Assembly (NCBI GenBank): GCA_022778585.1
Contig: JALFTI010000021.1
Coordinates: forward strand, 152,401 to 216,400
DNA from: Pygmaiobacter massiliensis
Lineage (GTDB): Bacteria > Bacillota > Clostridia > Oscillospirales > Ruminococcaceae
Direction: 5' to 3'
Length of the DNA stretch: 64,000 nt
Shown here one piece after another: positions 41,721 to 49,432 of this stretch (the stretch's first letter is position 1; every line of letters starts with the position of its first letter). The position numbers and the translations under genes were made by a program. The notes below the pieces were generated by a model. That model was not told the origin of the DNA. It saw only the letters and a program-made list of their open reading frames with translations, and searched no databases.

Positions 41721-42083
41721 ATGGAAGAAAAACTGATTACCTGCACGGTTTGCCCCATGGGCTGCCGCATTACCGTAAAGGGCGAAGGCGAGAAGATTGT
41801 TTCGGTGGAAGGGTATACCTGCCCCCGCGGCGAGCAGTACGCCCGCAATGAGTTTGTGCACCCGGTGCGCATTCTTACCTCCACCGCGCTGGTGGAGGGC
41901 AGCGCCAGCGGGCCGCTGGTGGCGGTGCGGTCGGATAAGCCGCTGCCCAAGGAGCTGCTGTTTGACTGCATGAAAGAGATTCACGCTTTGCACCTTACCG
42001 CACCGGTTCACCGCAAGGATGTATTGATTGAAAATATTTTGAATACCGGCGTGAACATTGTGGCCACCGGTGAGGCGTTGTAA
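41721..42083 (+). CDS. DUF1667 family cysteine-rich protein
   Basis: 120 residues. The Cys-rich N-terminus CTVCPMGC (8-15) and a fourth Cys in EGYTCPRGEQYARNE are the DUF1667 pattern, fitting an iron-sulfur or zinc site. It overlaps operon context with GlpA- and GlpB-like proteins, which it presumably serves as an electron carrier subunit; the family function is not established. It starts three bases after the previous stop (ribosome site inside the preceding gene). Confidence 0.85.
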   Translation: MEEKLITCTVCPMGCRITVKGEGEKIVSVEGYTCPRGEQYARNEFVHPVRILTSTALVEGSASGPLVAVRSDKPLPKELLFDCMKEIHALHLTAPVHRKDVLIENILNTGVNIVATGEAL

Positions 42084-42134
42084 CGGCTAAAGGGAAAAAA
42101 AGCCCTTTGAGAGGGCAATTTGTCCTATAAAGTA

Positions 42135-42163
42135 TTGACGCAGTTTATACTGCATGTTATAAG
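42135..42163 (+). promoter_or_regulatory. eutH promoter with palindromic operator in the spacer
   Basis: TTGACG (42135-42140) and TATAAG (42158-42163), spacer 17 bp. A perfect palindrome GCAGT-TTAT-ACTGC (42140-42153) fills most of the spacer, as expected for a repressor or MerR-type operator. A small hairpin (GCCCT/AGGGC, 42102-42116) lies just upstream and may end the glycerol transcript. Confidence 0.6.
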
Positions 42164-42183
42164 TTTAAAAGAGGCATGGCGAA

Positions 42184-42211
42184 AACCGCCGCCGTTTGGC
42201 GGCGGCTTTTG
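42184..42211 (+). terminator. Terminator/attenuator between the eut promoter and eutH
   Basis: AACCGCCGCC/GGCGGCGG stem with a GTTT loop and a CTTTT end, located only about 20-40 nt after the predicted transcription start of the first eut transcript. It could attenuate eutH transcription. Confidence 0.6.
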
Positions 42212-42374
42212 TCGTTTGCGGGTGCATGGCGGCGCACCAAAGCCGCAGCAGGTTTGGCGTGTTGTGGCGCCGGGGCTGCCGCGGGCCCAAAAAGACCGCT
42301 GGGGTTATGGGGAAAAGGACGAATAAGCGGGCGTACTTTTTTCCGTATTGAGGAGAGGAAGAGGATAAAACGGT

Positions 42375-43508
42375 ATGAGTTTTCAGCAGATCATCACCTG
42401 GGCGATGTTGATTTTTCTGGTGCTTGGCGCGGTAGACTATGTGCTGGGCAACAAATTTGGCCTGGGGCTGGAATTTGAAAACGGCGTAATGGCCGCCGGG
42501 CGCCTGCTTTTGTGCATGACCGGCTTTATGGTGCTGGCGCCGGTAATCGCCCGCGGGCTGGGGCCAATGGTGGCCCCGTTTTTCCGTTCGTTTGGGGCGG
42601 ACCCGTCCATCTTTGCCGGTATTTTGCTGGCAAACGATTCGGGCGGCGCTGCGCTGGCTATGGAACTGGCCGAAAACGAGCAGGCGGGGCTTTTTTCGGG
42701 GTTAATTGTGGGCGCGTCGCTTGGTACCACGGTTATGTTTACCATTTCGCTGACCATGACCTATACCAAGCAGTCGGAGCGGCCTTCGGCCATTTACGGC
42801 ATGCTGGCCGGTTTGGTGACCGTGCCGCTTGGCACCTTGGCGGGTGGCTTTGCGGCCGGGTTCGACACAAAGCTGGTACTCATTAACTCGCTGCCGGTTA
42901 TTGTAATTTCGGGCATATTGCTTATTTTGCTTTTGCGGCTGGGAGAAAAAATTGTGCCGGCCTTTACATGGCTTGGCAAGGCACTTACCGCCCTTTCCAT
43001 TTTTGGGTTTATCTGCGGCGCCGTCCAGCAGCTGGTGGGTATTACCCTCATTCCCGGCATGGACACCCTACAGACCGTTTTCCCGATTGTGGGCAATATT
43101 GCTATTTTTTTGGCGGGGGCATTTCCGCTTTTGGCGGTGGTGCGCCGGGTATTTGCGCGGGGCCTGGTGGCGGCGGGGCGCGGCCTTGGCATAAACAAGG
43201 TAAGCGTTACCGGTATGATTATGACCATGGCAAACAACCTGCCCACCCTTGCCATGATGCACGACATGGATGACAAGGGCCGTATGCTGAATGTTGCGTT
43301 TATGATCTCCGGTACCTGTATTTTTGGCGACCATTTGGCCTATACCGCCCAAACGGCCCCCGAAATGGTGACCGCCGTGATTATAAGCAAAGCGGTGGGC
43401 GGTATTACCGCTGTACTGGTGGCGATGGTGCTGGCACCCAGGCTTTTGGGCAAACAGCCAATAGATGAGACAAAGGTGGTTCGGCCGGAGAGTACGGCTG
43501 TGGTTTGA
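42375..43508 (+). CDS. eutH: Ethanolamine transporter EutH, copy 1
   Basis: 377 residues with about ten hydrophobic segments, EutH family. It is a membrane carrier that lets ethanolamine in at low pH or low concentration. Typical features: DPSIFAGILLANDSGGAALA (about 75-94) and the Met-rich stretch TLAMMHDMDDKGRMLN (about 293-308). ATG 42375 follows a purine-rich AGGAGAGGAAGAGG. It is nearly identical to the next gene over most of its length; the differences cluster at the start and around residues 105-140. Confidence 0.93.
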   Translation: MSFQQIITWAMLIFLVLGAVDYVLGNKFGLGLEFENGVMAAGRLLLCMTGFMVLAPVIARGLGPMVAPFFRSFGADPSIFAGILLANDSGGAALAMELAENEQAGLFSGLIVGASLGTTVMFTISLTMTYTKQSERPSAIYGMLAGLVTVPLGTLAGGFAAGFDTKLVLINSLPVIVISGILLILLLRLGEKIVPAFTWLGKALTALSIFGFICGAVQQLVGITLIPGMDTLQTVFPIVGNIAIFLAGAFPLLAVVRRVFARGLVAAGRGLGINKVSVTGMIMTMANNLPTLAMMHDMDDKGRMLNVAFMISGTCIFGDHLAYTAQTAPEMVTAVIISKAVGGITAVLVAMVLAPRLLGKQPIDETKVVRPESTAVV

Positions 43509-43618
43509 TAGTGCAGTGACAGTCTTCCGAGGCTGAACAAGTCGCTGACCTTGGAAGAGAATAGGCAAAAACCAAAAGAAATTTTCCTATATCGCACAGC
43601 GCGAGAGGGGATTAAAAT

Positions 43619-44755
43619 ATGAGTTTTCAGCAGATCATCACCTGGGTGATGTTGTTTTTTCTGGTGCTTGGCGCGGTAGACTATGTGCTGGGCAACAAAT
43701 TTGGCCTGGGGCTGGAATTCGAAAACGGCGTGATGTCCACTGGGCGTCTGCTTTTGTGTATGACCGGTTTTATGGTTCTGGCGCCGGTGATTGCCCGCGG
43801 GCTGGGGCCGGTGGTGGCCCCGTTTTTCCGTTCATTTGGGGCAGACCCGTCCATCTTTGCTGGCATTTTGCTGGCAAACGATTCGGGCGGTGCCGCGCTG
43901 GCTATGGAACTGGCTGAAAACGAGCAGGCGGGGCTTTTTTCGGGACTTATAGTAGGGGCTACATTGGGCACCTCTATTATGTTTGGCATTTCTCTTACTA
44001 TGACCTATACCCGGGGCGCAGAGCGGCCTTCGGCCATCTATGGGCTGCTTTCCGGTTTGGTGACGGTACCACTGGGCGTTTTAGCGGGCGGTTTTGCGGC
44101 TGGGTTCGACACAAAGCTGGTACTCATTAACTCGCTGCCGGTTATTGTAATTTCGGGCATATTGCTTATTTTGCTTCTGCGGCTGGGAGAAAAAATTGTG
44201 CCGGCCTTTACATGGCTTGGCAAGGCGCTTACCGCCCTTTCCATTTTTGGGTTTATCTGCGGCGCCGTCCAGCAGCTGGTGGGCATTACCCTCATTCCCG
44301 GCATGGACACCCTGCAGACCGTTTTCCCAATTGTGGGCAATATTGCTATTTTTTTGGCGGGGGCATTTCCGCTTTTGGCAGTGGTACGCCGGGTATTTGC
44401 GCGGGGCCTGGCGGCAGCGGGGCGCGGCCTTGGCATCAATAAAGTAAGTCTTACTGGCCTGATTATGACACTGGCAAACAGCCTGCCCACCCTTGCCATG
44501 ATGCACGATATGGACGACAAAGGCCGTATGCTGAATGTTGCTTTTATGATTTCGGCTACCTGTATTTTTGGCGACCATTTGGCCTATACCGCCCAAACGG
44601 CCCCCGAAATGGTGACCGCCGTGATTATAAGCAAAGCGGTGGGCGGCATTACCGCTGTACTGGTAGCAATGGTGCTGGCACCCAGGCTTTTGGGCAAACA
44701 GCCCGCTATGCAAAAAGAGGCGCCGGCTCAACAGGAAAAAACCGTCTCGGCTTAA
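43619..44755 (+). CDS. eutH: Ethanolamine transporter EutH, copy 2
   Basis: 378 residues, a tandem paralogue of the preceding gene with about 90% or more identical residues by eye. Several nucleotide stretches of 50-100 bp are unchanged even at synonymous positions (for example around 42855-42950 and 44105-44200), which suggests recent duplication or gene conversion. Differences include the C-terminal tail and positions 105-135. Ribosome site GAGAGGGG. A 110-bp spacer with an imperfect hairpin (CTTCC/GGAAG) separates the copies. Confidence 0.93.
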   Translation: MSFQQIITWVMLFFLVLGAVDYVLGNKFGLGLEFENGVMSTGRLLLCMTGFMVLAPVIARGLGPVVAPFFRSFGADPSIFAGILLANDSGGAALAMELAENEQAGLFSGLIVGATLGTSIMFGISLTMTYTRGAERPSAIYGLLSGLVTVPLGVLAGGFAAGFDTKLVLINSLPVIVISGILLILLLRLGEKIVPAFTWLGKALTALSIFGFICGAVQQLVGITLIPGMDTLQTVFPIVGNIAIFLAGAFPLLAVVRRVFARGLAAAGRGLGINKVSLTGLIMTLANSLPTLAMMHDMDDKGRMLNVAFMISATCIFGDHLAYTAQTAPEMVTAVIISKAVGGITAVLVAMVLAPRLLGKQPAMQKEAPAQQEKTVSA

Positions 44756-44797
44756 CCGGCACCGCCGGTTTTGTGGCGGCGTAAAGGAGCATTTGGC

Positions 44798-46024
44798 ATG
44801 AAGATTAGCCAGCTTGCGGAAAAGTATAACCTGCCCAAAGATACGGTGCAGTACTACACCAAACTGGGCCTGCTTTTGCCTCGCCAAAAAGGCGCCGGGC
44901 ACGACTTTACCCAGCGGGAGGAAGAGGATCTTCTTTATATTCAGCAGCTGAAGACCATGCAGTTCAGCCTGAAAGAGATTCAGCAGATTATGCAGTGGCG
45001 GCGCACCAGCAACTGGAACGAGCCGGAAACCGTGTGCGACTACCTGCGCTTTTTGGAAAACCGGGAAAAGCAGATCAGCCAGGAGATGGAAGGCCTGGAG
45101 CAGGCTTTGCGGCTGATACAGCAGGAAAAAAACAAAATGACCGCCCCGGTAAAGGTGCGGGCAAAGCTTGGCGTGCCGGTGCAGGCGCTGGGGTACCTGG
45201 TGTGCCCGCAATGCCACAGCCCGCTGCAGCTAACCGAGGGAGAGTTTTTGTACCCCTATGTGTTTGGCGGCCGGCTGGAATGCAGCTGCGGCTGGTGTGC
45301 ACAGATTGAGGACGGGGTGGTGGATACCGGCAACCGGTATACGGCCCCCTACGACAGCCCGGACCTGGCAAGGGGCCTGTACAAGGGGCTGCCCAACGAA
45401 TTTTATCACCCGTTCAACGCCTGCTGTGACCGGATTGTCTCTACCATGAACAATATGGACCTTACGGGCAAGCTGGTGCTGGAAACCCACCTAAACGGCT
45501 ATTCGTTTTTGTACAACCACTTTAAATACCTGAAAAACGACTGCCTGTATGTCTGCTGCGACAAGTATACCGAAACGGTGCGCATGTACAAGGAGCTTTT
45601 GGAGCTTTTGGGCATGAATCTGAACATTCTGTTCATTGCCGATGCCGGTATGGACCTGCCGCTCATGCACGGGTCGGTCAGCTTGTTTTTAAACTTTTTT
45701 GCGGCGGGAGAGCATTCGCTGTACGCGCAAAATTCCCTTTTAACGGATGTGCTGGACTTTTTGAAACCGAACGCGCAGGTTTTAGGAGCGCAGGTCACCT
45801 TCCCGGACGGGCAGCGCACGGTGGCAAAGCTGCATCAAAAATACCCTGAAGGCGATCTGCAGGGCTTTTCGGAAGCAAAGCTGCGGGAGGACTATGCAAA
45901 GCACGGCTTTCGGCTGGATTATAAACGGGAGGGTACGGTGCTGAAAACGCCCGACCGCTATTCGTTTGCCTGCCATGTGGACGGCGAGCCGATGCAGATT
46001 GCAAGCTATTATGCCCAGCGGTAA
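44798..46024 (+). CDS. MerR-type regulator with zinc ribbon and methyltransferase-like domain
   Basis: 408 residues. Residues 1-70 are a MerR helix-turn-helix (ISQLAEKYNLPKDTVQYY, KLGLLLP), and 75-115 a coiled dimer helix. A treble-clef/zinc-ribbon-like site follows with Cys136, Cys139, Cys162, Cys164 and Cys167. Residues 220-345 look like a class I SAM methyltransferase fold: motif I LVLETHLNGYSF (226-237) is degenerate, but YVCCDKYTE and ADAGMDLPLMHGSVSLF (281-297) match the post-I and IV regions. It probably senses a ligand with the MTase-like domain rather than methylating. ATG 44798 has AAAGGAG. It sits between eutH and eutV, so it is a likely local regulator. Confidence 0.78.
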   Translation: MKISQLAEKYNLPKDTVQYYTKLGLLLPRQKGAGHDFTQREEEDLLYIQQLKTMQFSLKEIQQIMQWRRTSNWNEPETVCDYLRFLENREKQISQEMEGLEQALRLIQQEKNKMTAPVKVRAKLGVPVQALGYLVCPQCHSPLQLTEGEFLYPYVFGGRLECSCGWCAQIEDGVVDTGNRYTAPYDSPDLARGLYKGLPNEFYHPFNACCDRIVSTMNNMDLTGKLVLETHLNGYSFLYNHFKYLKNDCLYVCCDKYTETVRMYKELLELLGMNLNILFIADAGMDLPLMHGSVSLFLNFFAAGEHSLYAQNSLLTDVLDFLKPNAQVLGAQVTFPDGQRTVAKLHQKYPEGDLQGFSEAKLREDYAKHGFRLDYKREGTVLKTPDRYSFACHVDGEPMQIASYYAQR

Positions 46025-46054
46025 AAAAGCGGCGCAAATTTGCGCCGCTTTTTT
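46023..46054 (+). terminator. Terminator after the MerR-fusion gene
   Basis: Perfect stem of 13 bp (AAGCGGCGCAAAT... with TTTGCGCCGCTT) with a T-run. Confidence 0.92.
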
Positions 46055-46418
46055 GTTTTGCCCGGTGTGCCTTTTTGCAAAAAAAGGCGCACCGGCGCCC
46101 GGCTTTGCCGCAGCCAAAAGTAAAGGGAAAGCCTGTTGGCAAAAAATACAGCTGCAAAATGCCAAAACGGGCGAAGGCTTTTTGGCCAAACGGCGGCTTT
46201 TTCAGGCAAAGCGCAGCTGGAGGCTTGTGGAGTGTATTCTTCATTTTGCTGTTTTTGGAAGGTTTTTGCCGTTTTTTGTATATTGTGTGCAAACAGGGCG
46301 TTTTGGCGGCAAAAAAAACGGTTGACACAGACCAAGCTTTTGACGGTATGCTTATGATAAAAAGAGCGCCGGGCCGTGCAGCCCTGCGCCGCAAGCTTGC
46401 AGGAAAGGAAGAGACCAT
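46025..46418. other. Gene-free stretch before the C26 peptidase gene
   Basis: About 390 bp with the preceding terminator and an upstream promoter candidate. Low-complexity words such as GGCAAAA recur. No gene-like frame was convincing. Confidence 0.45.
46322..46352 (+). promoter_or_regulatory. Promoter candidate with 19-bp spacer before the C26 peptidase
   Basis: TTGACA (46322-46327) and TATGCT (46347-46352) with a 19-bp spacer, the long spacing typical of MerR-activated promoters. A second -10-like TATGAT lies at 46353-46358. The adjacent MerR-type regulator is a candidate activator (inference). Confidence 0.45.
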
Positions 46419-47162
46419 ATGAAACCGATGATTGGAATTACCTGTAACATTGACAAAACCGGCCAGGCCGGCACCGTAACCAGTATGGGTCTGCCCAGCC
46501 AGGCGTTCCACCTGGTGGCGGACGACTATGTGCGGGCGGTGGAAAACGCCGGCGGTATTCCGGTATTGATTCCGCTTTGCGGCTCGTTTGAGACCGTGAA
46601 GGCCTTGCTGGACCGGGTGGACGGAGTACTTTTGACCGGCGGCAACGATGTGGACCCCACCCGCTACGGCGAGTTTATCCAAAAAGAGGTGGGCCAGCTG
46701 GAGCCCGAGCGGGACGAGCAGGACCTGGCCGTGGCGCGGTATGTGGTCGAGAATACCCAAAAACCGCTTTTGTGCATCTGCCGCGGCATTCAGGTTTTGA
46801 ATGTGGCGCTGGGCGGAACCTTGTTCCAAGACCTGGGCAAGGCCGGCCACTGTGACCATTTTGTGGGCTGCAGCCCGCAAACCCACCCGGTGCACCAGGT
46901 AAAAATTACCCCAAACACCCTTTTGGCCGACATTATCGGCGCCGAAGAGCTGGCGGTAAACAGCTACCACCACCAGGCGGTGAAGCAGCTGGCACCGGGC
47001 CTTGTGGCAGGCGCTGTGGCAACCGAGGACGGCACCATTGAATCGATTGAACTGCCCGGCGAGCGGATGGTGCTGGCTACCCAGTGGCACCCGGAAATGA
47101 TGTACACCACCCCGCTGCAGCAGAAGGTGTTTGAGCGCCTGGTGCAGCAGGCTGCCCGCTAA
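46419..47162 (+). CDS. Gamma-glutamyl-GABA hydrolase-like C26 peptidase (PuuD family)
   Basis: 247 residues, class I glutamine amidotransferase-like fold. Catalytic Cys is in LLCICRGIQVLN (about 125-136) and the His-Glu pair in ATQWHPEMMY. LLTGGNDVDP is typical of PuuD-type gamma-glutamyl hydrolases. Members cleave gamma-glutamyl amides of amines such as GABA. In the eut locus the substrate could be gamma-glutamyl-ethanolamide, which is a guess. ATG 46419 has GGAAAGGAAGAG upstream. It stands alone between two terminators. Confidence 0.85.
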   Translation: MKPMIGITCNIDKTGQAGTVTSMGLPSQAFHLVADDYVRAVENAGGIPVLIPLCGSFETVKALLDRVDGVLLTGGNDVDPTRYGEFIQKEVGQLEPERDEQDLAVARYVVENTQKPLLCICRGIQVLNVALGGTLFQDLGKAGHCDHFVGCSPQTHPVHQVKITPNTLLADIIGAEELAVNSYHHQAVKQLAPGLVAGAVATEDGTIESIELPGERMVLATQWHPEMMYTTPLQQKVFERLVQQAAR

Positions 47163-47251
47163 GCGCATTTGGAAAGGCGCGTGTTTGCCGGCTGCCTGTC
47201 AGGCAGCGCAGACTGCGCAGGCAAAAAACGCAGGGTTTTTTTTGGCAAAAC

Positions 47252-47286
47252 AAAAAACCAGCTCCGGCAGGGGGCTGGTTTTTTTG
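47252..47286 (+). terminator. Terminator after the C26 peptidase gene
   Basis: AAAACCAGC/GCTGGTTTT stem with long T-run. Confidence 0.88.
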
Positions 47287-47458
47287 TACCAGGGTTTTGC
47301 CGCGCCCCCATTTGCCATGCTAAAAAATGGGGCCGGTGCAAAAATGCAACGCTTTTTGCAAAACGCCCAGCTGCTTTTTGGGGCTTTTCGTTGCGGCAGG
47401 CGGCCGGTTGTGGTAAACTATATAAGATAAGAAGCTACGCGGGAAAGGGGGCCGGCAG

Positions 47459-48187
47459 ATGCCAAGAACAGCAATTGTGGTGGACGATGAACCGATTATA
47501 CGAATGGACCTTTCCCAAATGCTGGAGGAGCTGGATTTTCATGTGGTGGCCAACGCGCAGGACGGCTTTGACGCGGTGGAGCTGTGCCGGGCCAACCGGC
47601 CGGATGTGGTGCTTTTGGACCTGGAAATGCCGGTGTTTGACGGCCTAAGCGCCGCCGAAACGATTGTGGCGGAGGACCTGGCCGGCTGCGTGGTGGTGGT
47701 GACCGCCTTTGCGGATGCCGCCTTTTTGGAGCGGGCCAGCGCGGCGGGGGTGACCGGCTATTTGGTAAAGCCGGTGGAACAGCGCATGCTTTTGCCCACC
47801 ATTGAGGTGGCTCTTGCCCAAAGCGAACGGCTGCGCCAGGCCCGCAAGGCCGCCCAGGAGGCAGCCAACCGCCTGGCCGCCATGAAGGTGATCGACAGGG
47901 CCAAGGCCTTTTTGGCTGCGCAAAACGGCTGCACCGAGGCCGAAGCCTACCGCCAGCTGCAGAAGCTGGCCATGGAAAAGCGCTGTTCCATGGCGCAGCT
48001 GGCCGGCGCCATACTGGAAAAGCAGGACGGCCGGGAGCTTTTGCGCCGGGCCAAAACCCTTTTAATGGAAAAGCGCCGCCTGACCGAGCAGGAGGCCTAT
48101 ACGCTGCTGGCAGGCGAGGCCAAGGCGCGGGGAATGCAGCTTTCCGAGCTGGCCCGCAGCGTGATTGCAAAGGGGGGAAAGCTGTGA
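47459..48187 (+). CDS. eutV: ANTAR response regulator EutV with two ANTAR domains
   Basis: 242 residues. Receiver domain: acidic pair Asp9-Asp10, phosphoacceptor Asp54 (VVLLDLEMP), Thr82 and Lys104. Two RNA-binding ANTAR-like domains follow: residues about 136-187 (VIDRAKAFL, TEAEAYRQLQKLAMEKR, LAGAIL) and about 190-238 (LLRRAKTLL, TEQEAYTLLAGEAKARG, LARSVI). Usual EutV has one ANTAR and about 190 residues. Phosphorylated EutV binds paired hairpins in eut leaders and prevents termination. It overlaps eutW by 4 bp (GTGA). Confidence 0.92.
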   Translation: MPRTAIVVDDEPIIRMDLSQMLEELDFHVVANAQDGFDAVELCRANRPDVVLLDLEMPVFDGLSAAETIVAEDLAGCVVVVTAFADAAFLERASAAGVTGYLVKPVEQRMLLPTIEVALAQSERLRQARKAAQEAANRLAAMKVIDRAKAFLAAQNGCTEAEAYRQLQKLAMEKRCSMAQLAGAILEKQDGRELLRRAKTLLMEKRRLTEQEAYTLLAGEAKARGMQLSELARSVIAKGGKL

Positions 48188-49248
48188 AGCGCAGCGAGCT
48201 TGCCGGCCGCAGCGGCCTTTTGGCTGCCCAGCTGGACCGGCTGGAGCAGATCAGCGCGGGGCTTTGCGCTGCAGCGGACCTGTTTGGTGCGGATATTTTT
48301 ATTGACTGCCGGGAAAAAGAGAGCGGCCGCATGTTTGTGGCCCGCCAGTTTTCCCCCAAATTGACCCTTTCGGCCTATGAGGAGAACGCGGTGGGCAAGT
48401 TTGCTTTGCCCGAAGACGAACCGGCCGTTTATCATGCCATGGAAAAAGGGGTGCCGGTGCGGGACTTTAAGGCCCGCACCCAGGAAAACCGCACCGTGCG
48501 CCAGGATGTGCTGCCTTTGCGGGACGAAGCGGGCACGGTGATTGCGGTTTTGATTAGCGAGCGGGATGTAAGCCGGGATGTAAGCCGGGAAAAAAAGTAC
48601 CGGGAACTGGTGCGCCGCGCCGAGGACGCCCCCGCCGCCGCCCCCAAAGCCCCGGATGCCGCCTTGCGGGAGATCCACCACCGGGTGAAAAACAACCTGC
48701 AGATGGTGGCCAGCATTATGAACCTGCAGGCGCGGCAGACCAAAAACGAAGAGGTGCGCCGCGCCTTTCGGGAGAACACCGCGCGGGTGCTTTCCATTGC
48801 GGCCATTCACGACCTTTTGACCCGGGCCGACAATGCCCCGGTGGTGCTGGGCGAGTTGTTTGAAAAGCTTGCCAGAAACCTGCAGTCGCTGTCCGACGCG
48901 GCAAGCCCGGTGCGCATTCTGGTGGAAGGGGACCGGGTGCTGGTGGACCCGGACCGGGCCACCCACATTGCGCTGGTGGTGAACGAGCTGGTTTCCAATT
49001 CGCTGAAACACGGCTTTGCCCCGGGAAAAGGGGGCGAGGTGCATATTATTACCCAGGCGGGCAGCGGCTTTTGCACCGTTACCGTAAAGGACAACGGCAC
49101 CGGCTTTGAGCTGAGCGGCGCGCGGCCGGAAAGCCTGGGCCTTTCCATTGTGAATGTAACGGTGAAGGATAAGCTGGGGGGAGAGCTGCGGGTCAGCTCC
49201 GGCGAAAACGGCACCGCCGCCACATTTGACTTTTCCACCGAAAGCTGA
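48184..49248 (+). CDS. eutW: Sensor histidine kinase EutW
   Basis: 354 residues, no membrane segment, so a cytoplasmic sensor. An N-terminal sensory region (about 1-145) precedes a HisKA_2-type dimerisation helix with EIHHRVKNNLQM (His166 likely phosphorylated) and an HATPase domain with NELVSNSLKHGF and VKDNGTGFELS. In Enterococcus EutW senses ethanolamine and phosphorylates EutV. GTG start at 48184 overlaps the eutV stop (GTGA); GGGGGGAAAG precedes it. Confidence 0.93.
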   Translation: MKRSELAGRSGLLAAQLDRLEQISAGLCAAADLFGADIFIDCREKESGRMFVARQFSPKLTLSAYEENAVGKFALPEDEPAVYHAMEKGVPVRDFKARTQENRTVRQDVLPLRDEAGTVIAVLISERDVSRDVSREKKYRELVRRAEDAPAAAPKAPDAALREIHHRVKNNLQMVASIMNLQARQTKNEEVRRAFRENTARVLSIAAIHDLLTRADNAPVVLGELFEKLARNLQSLSDAASPVRILVEGDRVLVDPDRATHIALVVNELVSNSLKHGFAPGKGGEVHIITQAGSGFCTVTVKDNGTGFELSGARPESLGLSIVNVTVKDKLGGELRVSSGENGTAATFDFSTES

Positions 49249-49296
49249 TATACTAAAAACCGCAGTTTGGTAAACTGTACAAAAAACAAAAGGTAG

Positions 49297-49317
49297 CGCG
49301 GCACAACAGGGTGCGCG
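49297..49317 (+). promoter_or_regulatory. eutA leader hairpin P1 (candidate ANTAR target)
   Basis: CGC-G-GCAC stem pairs with GTGC-GCG (one bulged G) and closes a six-nucleotide loop AACAGG. It lies five nucleotides before a second small hairpin and upstream of a strong terminator, the layout of EutV-regulated leaders. Confidence 0.5.
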
Positions 49318-49322
49318 TTTGT

Positions 49323-49334
49323 GGCATAAGGGCC
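49323..49334 (+). promoter_or_regulatory. eutA leader hairpin P2 (candidate ANTAR target)
   Basis: GGC-AUAAGG-GCC, a short three-bp stem with a hexaloop resembling that of P1 (both A-N-N-A-G-G). Its loop and 3' side overlap the 5' arm of the downstream terminator, so formation of P2 would block the terminator. Confidence 0.45.
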
Positions 49335-49381
49335 CGGGCAAGGAAGGCTTTTTCCATTGCCCTGGCCCTTTTTTGTTTTTT
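49328..49381 (+). terminator. Intrinsic terminator in the eutA leader
   Basis: AAGGGCC-C-GGGCAA/TTGCCC-T-GGCCCTT stem around a 15-nt loop, followed by a long T-rich run. It stands between eutW and eutA and overlaps hairpin P2, consistent with regulated antitermination. Confidence 0.85.
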
Positions 49382-49432
49382 TGCAAAAAACCGCGGCCAC
49401 AGCGGTTATTTACGCAAGGAAAGGAGCTGCGC

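Noticed and set aside
46055..46418. Search for a cobalamin riboswitch in the eut region
   Set aside because: No conserved cobalamin-box-like sequence or supporting fold was recognised in the eut spacers, so none is reported.
47459..48187. Double ANTAR as a possible frameshift or misassembly artefact
   Set aside because: The frame is intact from start to stop, overlaps eutW in the normal coupled way, and the two ANTAR segments differ in sequence, so this is not a simple local duplication error.
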